From a bacterium (GTDB taxonomy: Bacteria; Verrucomicrobiota; Kiritimatiellia; UBA8416), in contig JAIFLS010000181.1 in assembly GCA_020048935.1 (NCBI GenBank), positions 1 through 10,521 on the forward strand: a stretch of DNA of 10,521 bases, read 5' to 3'. The notes beneath the pieces were generated by a model. That model did no database searches. It worked only from the letters and a program-made list of their open reading frames with translations, and was not told the origin of the DNA. Shown one piece after another: positions 5,062 through 10,521 of the stretch (within the stretch, counting starts at the first letter, position 1; every line of letters begins with the position of its first letter). Made by a program: the position numbers and the translations under genes.

Positions 5062-6842
5062 ATAAGACAGAACGAATTGCGGTGGCGGTGCTGATTGGAC
5101 TGCTGGTTGCATGGTCGTATTTCGGGCCCCGCTTGATGCCAGCCCCGCCGCCGCCGCCAGCGGTTCCGGCGGAGACTGTCGCGGGTGATGCGACTGTTGA
5201 GGGTTCGACGGCTCCCGCCGCGACCGGGCTTCCTGCCGGGGATGCCATTTCCGTGCCGGGGACGAATGCCGTGCCGGTCGCCGTGCCGAAGTCGGCGGAA
5301 ATGACGCCGATCGTCCGGTCCTCGGAACAAAACGTGGTTGAGGTTACCAACGCGGTCATGCGCCTGCGTTTCACGTCCTGGGGCGGTGGGCTGGCGTCGG
5401 CGTCGCTCAACGACTTCCGCAGCACGGTGGATATGGATAGCGATCCGGTGGTCTTTGATTTCGCCGACCGCATCGCCTTGAGCTATACCGGATTGCCGGG
5501 GCTCTCGGAAGCGGATGATTTCAGCGTCGAACCGGTTGCCGGCAATGGGGTACGGATTTCGCGCCAGGCGGACAACGGGCTGGTGCTGGAGCGGACCGCC
5601 GTGCTGGAAGAGGGCTATGCGTTCACGATTACTGATCGACTGGTCAATACCGGCACGACGTCGATCTCCATCAGCGAGGCCAGCCTGCAGATGGGCTCCA
5701 TGCGGATCATGGAAGCGGGGCCTGCCATGAGCGGGATGGATTACCTGGGTGTCGATGCCCTTCTCCGCGCTGACGGGAAAATCGAACGTTTCGGCAAGGA
5801 ACTGCCGGGGCTATTCGGTGCCAGTGGCGGTTGCTCGCGGGCGAATGTGATCGGGGCTCCGATGGCAGCCTCGATGGATGTGCCGGTTCCGCTGGTGTGG
5901 TTAGCCGTGAAGAACAAGTTCTTCACGCAGGTCCTGGCCCCTGTGGCCCCTGAAGAGGGCGGCACCTCAGCACGCGTGCGGGTCATCCGCGCGGACACCC
6001 CTGCCGACTTCAAGCTGGATACGGTTTCAGCCTCGCTGGCGTTGCCGGCGGCGGTCATCGAGCCGGGCGCGACGCTGGAACGGCAATCCCGCTATTATGT
6101 CGGCCCGAAGAAATATGCGCAGTTCAAGTCGGAGGGCAAACGCTTCACGGAGATCATGGATTTCGGATGGTTCTTCAAGCCGGTCTGCAAAGTGCTGCTG
6201 CCGCTGCTCAACGGCATCGAGGCGGTCCTGCCGGGCGGATATGGCATGGCCATTATCATGCTGACGATCATCGTCAAGCTGGTCTTCTGGCCGGTCACCC
6301 ACAAGGGCACCGAGAGCATGAAGCGGATGCAGAAGCTGCAGCCCGAGATCAAGAAGCTGCGCGATCGCTACAAGAGCGATCCGAAGAAGCTGCAGGAAAA
6401 ACAGATGCTGCTTTATCGCGAGCACAAGGTCAATCCGCTGGCGGGCTGCCTGCCGATGCTGATCCAGATCCCGGTTTTCATCGGCCTGTTCAACGTGTTG
6501 CGTAGTGCCGTGGAACTGCGTTTCACCCGTTTCCTGTGGATCCGCGACCTGAGCGAGCCGGAAGGCCTGATGGCTGGCTTTCTGCCGTTCGGCGGGTTGA
6601 ACATCCTGCCGCTGCTGATGACGGCTACGATGGTGCTGCAGCAGCGCCTGACCCCGGCCGTGGGCGACCCGCAGCAGCAGAAGATCATGGCGTTCATGCC
6701 GGTGATGATGCTCTTCATCTTCTACGGCATGCCGTCGGCGCTGGTGCTTTACTGGACGGTCAGCCAGTTGCTTTCCATCCTCCAGCTCGTGCTGCAGCAG
6801 CGCAAGGACCGCCTCACGGCGTCGGCTGTTGTTCCGGCTTGA
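5058..6842 (+). CDS. yidC: Membrane protein insertase YidC
   Basis: Inner-membrane insertase/chaperone acting with or without Sec. 594 residues, the long form typical of double-membrane bacteria. A first membrane segment (~6-24, IAVAVLIGLLVAWSYFG) is followed by a Pro/Ala-rich stretch (~30-65) and a large periplasmic domain to about residue 360. The conserved core has membrane segments at ~393-416, 459-485, 504-530 and 545-580, with a charged cytoplasmic hairpin (KRMQKLQPEIKKLRDRYK) between the first two. Family motifs NPLAGCLPMLIQIPVFIGLF and the late YWTVSQLLSILQ are clear. The hydrophilic-groove position that is Arg in E. coli appears to be Lys407 (TIIVKLVFWPVT), a charge-conserving change. 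The C-terminal tail is short. The start overlaps the yidD stop (ATGA), and the 3' end overlaps convergent gpsA by 29 bp. Confidence 0.96.
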   Translation: MNKTERIAVAVLIGLLVAWSYFGPRLMPAPPPPPAVPAETVAGDATVEGSTAPAATGLPAGDAISVPGTNAVPVAVPKSAEMTPIVRSSEQNVVEVTNAVMRLRFTSWGGGLASASLNDFRSTVDMDSDPVVFDFADRIALSYTGLPGLSEADDFSVEPVAGNGVRISRQADNGLVLERTAVLEEGYAFTITDRLVNTGTTSISISEASLQMGSMRIMEAGPAMSGMDYLGVDALLRADGKIERFGKELPGLFGASGGCSRANVIGAPMAASMDVPVPLVWLAVKNKFFTQVLAPVAPEEGGTSARVRVIRADTPADFKLDTVSASLALPAAVIEPGATLERQSRYYVGPKKYAQFKSEGKRFTEIMDFGWFFKPVCKVLLPLLNGIEAVLPGGYGMAIIMLTIIVKLVFWPVTHKGTESMKRMQKLQPEIKKLRDRYKSDPKKLQEKQMLLYREHKVNPLAGCLPMLIQIPVFIGLFNVLRSAVELRFTRFLWIRDLSEPEGLMAGFLPFGGLNILPLLMTATMVLQQRLTPAVGDPQQQKIMAFMPVMMLFIFYGMPSALVLYWTVSQLLSILQLVLQQRKDRLTASAVVPA

Positions 6843-7821
6843 CGTCTCGCGACATGAGGGCCTCGACCGCCTGCAGCGGCGAGGCACCCTCGTGCAGGAT
6901 GCGGCAGACCTGTTCGGTGATCGGCACCTCCACGCCGTGTTTTGCCGCTAGCGCCTTGGCATTTGCGGCGTTCCAGACACCCTCGGCCACCTGCTTCATG
7001 CCGCCGGTGATCTGCGACAGGCTCTCGCCACGGCCCAGCCGTTCACCGACCCCGCGGTTACGGCTGTGCCGGCTGGTGCAGGTGACGATCAGGTCGCCCA
7101 TGCCGCTGAGGCCGGCGAATGTCTCCGGCCTGCAGCCGAGCGCCGCTCCCAGGCGGGAGATCTCGCTCAAGCCGCGCGTGATCAGAGCGGCGCGCGTATT
7201 GTCGCCGAACCCGAGCCCGTCGCTGATACCGACGGCAATCGCGATCACGTTCTTGAGCGCGCCCCCGACCTGGACACCGGTGACGTCATCGGCGGTATAC
7301 ACCCGGAAACGGCTATTGCTGAAAACCGCCTGCAGGGCGGCGCTGTCCTCCCCGCGTGGCGAGGCCACGACGACAGCGGTCGGGATACCCCGGGCGACCT
7401 CCTCCGCGTGACTGGGACCGGAAAGGGCGGCCACACTGGGAATCCCGAGGCATTCACGCGCGATTTCGGTCATGGTCCGGTGCGTCTCGCGATCCAGTCC
7501 CTTGGTCACGCTGACCACCTGGGCGGTCGGGGCGATCAGGCCCTTGAAGCGGGAAGCCACATCGCGGTAGAACTGCGTGGGGACCGCCATGACGACGACA
7601 TCCGCCTCGCGGGCGGCTTCGCCCGCGTCCGTGGTCCAGTGGATCCCGGCTGGCAGCGTGACGCCGGAGAGATAGGTACTGTTCATGCCGGTTTCTCGGA
7701 CCGTGCGGATGTTCTCCTCGAACGGTCCCCACACCGTCACCTGATGACCGTTCTGCTGGAGGACCATCGCCAATGCCGTACCCCAGCCACCATCCCCGAT
7801 TACCGTTGCCTTGATTCGCAT
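6814..7821 (-). CDS. gpsA: Glycerol-3-phosphate dehydrogenase [NAD(P)+]
   Basis: Reduces dihydroxyacetone phosphate to sn-glycerol-3-phosphate, the backbone for phospholipids, in the cytoplasm. 335 residues, normal length. The N-terminal Rossmann motif is GDGGWGTALA (9-18), followed by the conserved Lys107 (SVTKGLD) and ALSGPSHAEEVARG (132-145). Next come Lys190 in GGALKN, GDNTRAALITRG (207-217) and the GLSGMGDLIVTCTSRHSRNR signature, all expected catalytic or substrate-binding elements. The start is supported by an AAGGG Shine-Dalgarno (plus-strand CCCTT, 7828-7832), 6 bases before the ATG. Its last 29 bp overlap the end of convergent yidC, leaving no room for a separate terminator. It is separated from the upstream flavoprotein gene by 343 bp of repeats, so it probably has its own promoter. 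Confidence 0.96.
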   Translation of the reverse strand: MRIKATVIGDGGWGTALAMVLQQNGHQVTVWGPFEENIRTVRETGMNSTYLSGVTLPAGIHWTTDAGEAAREADVVVMAVPTQFYRDVASRFKGLIAPTAQVVSVTKGLDRETHRTMTEIARECLGIPSVAALSGPSHAEEVARGIPTAVVVASPRGEDSAALQAVFSNSRFRVYTADDVTGVQVGGALKNVIAIAVGISDGLGFGDNTRAALITRGLSEISRLGAALGCRPETFAGLSGMGDLIVTCTSRHSRNRGVGERLGRGESLSQITGGMKQVAEGVWNAANAKALAAKHGVEVPITEQVCRILHEGASPLQAVEALMSRDVKPEQQPTP

Positions 7822-7861
7822 GATTTACCCTTGCTTATAAATTCAAATGCCCACTCGTTTT

Positions 7862-7885
7862 TCGTTCTCGTCGCCGTTCTCGTTC
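7862..7885 (+). repeat. TCGTTC hexamer repeat
   Basis: Four consecutive 6-base units: TCGTTC, TCGTCG, CCGTTC, TCGTTC. It lies 41 bases upstream of the gpsA start. Short and imperfect, but of the same low-complexity style as the other spacer repeats in this window. Confidence 0.5.
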
Positions 7886-7999
7886 ACTGATCCCCTGTAG
7901 ATTCGATATTTCCCGCATCCTCCCCGAGACCGTTACCTTTACGGTTTTCCGACTTGAACACAGGACTGCACAATATGGAAAAGCAGGCCAGGGTTCAAT

Positions 8000-8151
8000 G
8001 CAAAAGGCCAGCGATTCTCATTATGGCCTCAGGCAGCCTGAAGGCTGAACTACGAACGCCATAATTCCGAGTATTTCGGTGTTTGTAGTTCAGGCTTTAG
8101 CCTGTCTTCCGCGCCGTTTGAGGCCATAATGAGAATTGCTGGCAAAAGGCC
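8000..8151. mobile_element. Nested inverted-repeat element, REPIN/MITE-like, with flanking direct repeats
   Basis: Outer inverted repeats 8007-8031 and 8119-8143 match at 24 of 25 bases (core ATTCTCATTATGGCCTCA). Inside lies a second inverted pair, 8034-8057 and 8083-8106, matching at 20 of 24. Each inner arm is itself a hairpin: CAGCCT-GA-AGGCTG on the left and CAGGCT-TT-AGCCTG on the right. A further CCGA/TCGG hairpin (8067-8079) sits at the centre. The direct repeat GCAAAAGGCC at 8000-8009 and 8142-8151 overlaps the repeat ends and could be a target duplication. There is no coding capacity. It could be a MITE, a REPIN (paired REP hairpins) or a structured 3' region of the flavoprotein transcript; mobility is inferred, not shown. 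Confidence 0.6.
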
Positions 8152-8153
8152 TT

Positions 8154-8172
8154 GTCTTCGGTCTTCAGTCTG
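8154..8172 (-). repeat. 'CAGACTG...GACCGAAGAC' low-complexity repeat, copy 2
   Basis: The minus strand reads CAGACTGAAGACCGAAGAC. It shares CAGACTG and AGACCGAAGAC with 2868-2900. The repeat supplies the last residues and the TGA stop (8165-8167) of the flavoprotein gene, so it has probably become part of the gene's 3' end. Confidence 0.5.
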
Positions 8173-9376
8173 ATTGGGCCAGTATCGCCTCGGCGGCGAG
8201 GTGGGCTGTGGTCCAGGCTGCCTGTAGATTGTAGCCGCCGGTCAGGGCGTCGATATCCAGGACTTCGCCGGCAAAGTACAAGCCCGGATGCACACGGCTT
8301 TGCATGGTCCTGAAATCGACTTCCTTCAGCCGGATGCCCCCGCAGGTGACGAATTCCTCACGATGCCGGTTCTTGCCCGAGATCGGCAGCGTGAAGGCGG
8401 TCGCCTGGGCGGCGATCCGCCGGATTGCCGTCAACGGACAAGCTCCCCATTCGCAGGTCTCATCCACCCCGGCGCGCTCGAGCAGCAGCTTCCAGAGCCG
8501 GGCGGGAAGCCCCAGCGGCGACCAGGTACCGGTCTGCTGGCGCGGGGCGGTTTGCTTGTGCGCCGTCAGGCTTTCGCAGACCTGCTCCTCGCGCTGTCCG
8601 GGCTGCCAGTTGATCCGCATGTCGAAGCGGTAGCCGGTTTCCGCCAGTCCGCGTGCCCCGAAGGAGGAGAGCCGCAGCACGGCCGGTCCGCTGACTCCGG
8701 TGTGTGTGATCAGCAGTTCCCCTTCCGCCTTGATGCCGCCGGGGCCGCCGAGCTGCACCGCCTGGACGACAATCCCGGCCAGCGCCGTGAAATCGCGATC
8801 GGGTGTGTTGAACGAGAACAGTGATGGCACGCAGGGTTCGATCGCGTGGTCAATCCCTTCGGGAAACGCCCCGCCGCCGGTGGCGACAAGCAGGCAGCGG
8901 CCCGTCTCGCTGCCGCGCTCCCCGATTGTTACCTCGACGCCCCCGTCGAAGAACCGGATACGCGAGACCTCTGCCGACGTCCGGATTTCGGTCTGGCCAC
9001 GTCGGGCGGTATTCATCAGGGCGCTGATGACATCCAGCGACGTGTCCGAACGCGGAAAGACGCAGCCATCCTCGAGCGTCACAATCGGTACGCCGTGCGT
9101 CTCGAACCAGGCCCTCGTTTCCGCCGGTCCGAAACGGTGGAACGCCCCGATCAGTTCGCGTCCCCCGCGCGGATAGTTCTGCGTGAAGGCGCGGATATCC
9201 GTGCACTGGTGCGTCAGGTTGCAGCGTCCCCCGCCGGAAACGCGGACCTTTACCAGAGGCTTCGGCCCCTTTTCAAGGACGAGCACACGCAGGGAAGGCG
9301 CGCTTTCCGCCAGCACTGCCGCCGCGAACATGCCGGCTGCACCGCCCCCGATAATCATGACATCGTACTTAATCAT
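8165..9376 (-). CDS. YhiN/HI0933-family FAD-dependent flavoprotein
   Basis: 403 residues, normal for the family of NAD(P)/FAD-dependent oxidoreductases named after HI0933 and E. coli YhiN. Seen: an N-terminal dinucleotide-binding motif DVMIIGGGAAGMFAA (5-19), the family hallmark VSGGGRCNLTH (46-56), LLVATGGGAFP, the central HTGVSGPAVLRLS, and the C-terminal FAD-contacting AGEVLDIDALTGGYNLQAAW. YhiN has been reported to make the dihydrouridine at position 2449 of 23S rRNA (named RdsA), while a gut relative, BaiN, was linked to bile-acid reduction. rRNA modification is the more plausible role here, but this is inference from family. The ATG overlaps the stop of the upstream histidine kinase (ATGA). 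The stop lies within a low-complexity repeat. Confidence 0.9.
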   Translation of the reverse strand: MIKYDVMIIGGGAAGMFAAAVLAESAPSLRVLVLEKGPKPLVKVRVSGGGRCNLTHQCTDIRAFTQNYPRGGRELIGAFHRFGPAETRAWFETHGVPIVTLEDGCVFPRSDTSLDVISALMNTARRGQTEIRTSAEVSRIRFFDGGVEVTIGERGSETGRCLLVATGGGAFPEGIDHAIEPCVPSLFSFNTPDRDFTALAGIVVQAVQLGGPGGIKAEGELLITHTGVSGPAVLRLSSFGARGLAETGYRFDMRINWQPGQREEQVCESLTAHKQTAPRQQTGTWSPLGLPARLWKLLLERAGVDETCEWGACPLTAIRRIAAQATAFTLPISGKNRHREEFVTCGGIRLKEVDFRTMQSRVHPGLYFAGEVLDIDALTGGYNLQAAWTTAHLAAEAILAQSD

Positions 9377-10521
9377 CGGGGATCGAGTAGCGGGAGCCAG
9401 ATCTGGACGGTGCTGCCGCGTTTACCGGTGTGCGGGATCACATTCACCCAGCCGTTGTGGCTGCTGGCGATCAGGTAGACGGTGGTCAGCCCCATTCCGC
9501 GGCGCCTGCCGTCATGCTTGGTTGTGAAGAACGGATCGAATACATGCGGCAGGTTTTCAGGGGCAATCCCATGTCCGGTATCGATCACCTCGATCAGGGC
9601 CAGTCGTTCCGGCGTGGTAATCACGACAGGGGTGTTCGGTACCGGGCGGTCGTCAGGCTCGCCCCGGCGCAGCGAGACGATCAGCTTGCCTCCCTCAGGC
9701 ATGGATTCGAAACTGTTGATGGCAAGCTGTGCGAGCGCCTGCTCGATATGACTGGGTGAAATCGAAGCCATCAGGCGGTCCTGCGGCAGCATGAACTGGA
9801 TCTCGATATTGGGGGGGGCGGAGTGGCGGATAAAATGCTGGAATGAATCCACTGTGCGCACCAGGTTCATGGTCTCGAGCTTGAGCGGGGCGGGATGCGA
9901 GAAGGCCAGCAGGTCGGTCGAGAAGGCGCACATCTCGCGCGCGGCAACCTCGATCTCCGCGAGCGCGTTATCGAGCACATCCTTGTCCCCCGGCCGGTGG
10001 CGGATCATGTCGGCATATCCGATGATGCGGGTCATGGCGTTGGTGACGTCATGCGTGACGCGTCCCGCGAATTTCCCGATCGCCGCCATTTTCTGCGCCT
10101 GCAGGAGTTGCACGGTGCGCGTCTGGACCTCCTGCTCCAGCATTTCCTTCGTGGCGGTCAGCGCGGCATGGGTGGCGCGCTGTTCGGTGATGTCATGGAC
10201 ACAGGCGAGGATATGGACATATGGACAGAACCGTGGATGTTGTAGGCACTGAACGAGGTCTCGGCCCAGAAGTTCTTCCGGTTCCTGCCGCTGGTATGGA
10301 AGGTGATGATCTGCTTGCGGTTCTCCATGGCCGCCTTCAGGGCCGGTCCGGCGGCGTCCGGCGGGTAGGGGTATTCGCCGCCGGGCGAGAGCGTCGCGAT
10401 ATCGGAGTCCCTGTAGCCGAAAAGCTTCTTGGCGCTGTCATTGGCGTCCAGGATCTTGCCGGTTCCTGCATGGTGGACGAACAATGCATCGGTTGTGGCG
10501 TTGAATATGGACTTGTAAGTC
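9373..10521 (-). pseudogene. PAS-domain sensor histidine kinase, frameshifted by an 8-bp duplication and cut by the window edge
   Basis: Sensor kinase running in from beyond the right edge. A PAS domain (from 10517 downward: YKSIFNATTDALFVHHAGTG, ILDANDSAKKLFGY, FWAETSFSAYNIHGS) should lead into VHILACVHDITEQR and a coiled linker. Next is an NtrB-like HisKA domain with the phospho-acceptor His at 10051-10053 (GRVTHDVTNAMTRIIGYAD). The ATPase domain has its N box (AINSFESMPEGG), G1 (DTGHGI), F box (FDPFFTTK) and G2 (GMGLTTV) intact. PAS and kinase are in different frames; deleting one copy of an exact 8-base tandem repeat (10211-10226) joins them perfectly. An ATG at 10141-10143 could give a soluble kinase-only fragment. 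No receiver domain or partner regulator is visible. The stop overlaps the flavoprotein start. Real mutation or assembly error is undecided. Confidence 0.88.
10211..10226. repeat. Exact 8-bp tandem duplication in the histidine kinase gene
   Basis: ATATGGAC occurs twice in a row (10211-10218, 10219-10226). Removing one copy changes the minus-strand reading from SVHMSISSPVS to SVHILACVHDITEQR, the expected end of a PAS domain and its linker. Confidence 0.93.

Larger units (their letters stand above)
7822..8164. other. Intergenic region between the flavoprotein gene and gpsA, rich in repeats
   Basis: 343 bases without a convincing gene. From left: the gpsA ribosome-binding site, a TCGTTC hexamer stretch (7862-7885), about 110 bases in which I see only a weak 5-bp ACCGT/ACGGT hairpin (7929-7945), a nested inverted-repeat element (8000-8151), and part of a low-complexity repeat at the flavoprotein stop (8154-8172). 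The gpsA promoter should lie here, but I see no clear -35/-10 pair. No tRNA-like or other RNA gene is recognisable. Confidence 0.7.

Noticed and set aside
6027..6887. 286-codon open frame on the minus strand opposite yidC
   Set aside because: Gln/His/Arg-rich composition typical of an antisense shadow; yidC itself is unmistakable.
7066..7890. 274-codon open frame on the plus strand opposite gpsA
   Set aside because: No motif, its end is translated hexamer repeat, and gpsA on the other strand is fully supported.
7929..7948. Rho-independent terminator (ACCGT/ACGGT plus T run)
   Set aside because: Only a 5-bp stem with a 7-base loop and a very short T run, and it is not placed after a plus-strand gene.
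10158..10484. Independent small PAS protein
   Set aside because: Its frame continues upstream to the window edge, and its C-terminal tail is frameshift nonsense; one 8-base copy removed joins it to the kinase.

Overview
The window is a GC-rich, gene-dense stretch of a bacterial chromosome. A double-membrane (Gram-negative type) organism is suggested by a long YidC with a large periplasmic domain. The MetX-MetW fusion, the cysteine-rich serine acetyltransferase and the interspersed low-complexity repeats (heptamers TTGGNNG, hexamers TCGTTC, 'CAGACTG...GACCGAAGAC' strings, CAGGCT/AGCCTG hairpins) remind me of Kiritimatiellota/Verrucomicrobiota-like genomes. That placement is recollection and inference; no rRNA or other marker here settles it.

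Layout, plus strand (1-6842): the 3' part of a NifS-type cysteine desulfurase overlaps (ATGA) a gene fusing homoserine O-acyltransferase (MetX) to MetW. A 121-bp repeat-bearing spacer follows, then a serine O-acetyltransferase (CysE). These three form a sulfur amino-acid block. A good sigma-70-like promoter then starts the classic rpmH-rnpA-yidD-yidC block (ribosomal protein L34, RNase P protein, YidD, YidC insertase). No dnaA is present, so the origin is not shown to be here. Inverted heptamer arrays lie between rnpA and yidD. yidD is broken by an exact 29-bp tandem duplication.

Layout, minus strand (10521-6814): a PAS-containing sensor histidine kinase runs in from beyond the right edge. 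It is frameshifted by an exact 8-bp tandem duplication. Its stop overlaps (ATGA) the start of a YhiN/HI0933-family flavoprotein. A 343-bp gap follows, holding a REPIN/MITE-like nested inverted repeat flanked by 10-bp direct repeats. Last comes gpsA (glycerol-3-phosphate dehydrogenase), whose 3' end overlaps the convergent yidC by 29 bp.

How the genes work together: NifS takes sulfur from cysteine, CysE activates serine for cysteine synthesis, and MetX-MetW activates homoserine for methionine synthesis. RnpA, YidD and YidC serve tRNA maturation and membrane protein insertion. GpsA supplies glycerol-3-phosphate for phospholipids. I see no clearly new multi-gene system. The observations most worth checking are the nested repeat element at 8000-8151, the MetX-MetW fusion with a repeat-like linker, the Cys-rich CysE N-terminus, and the two genes broken by short perfect tandem duplications, which may be real mutations or assembly errors.
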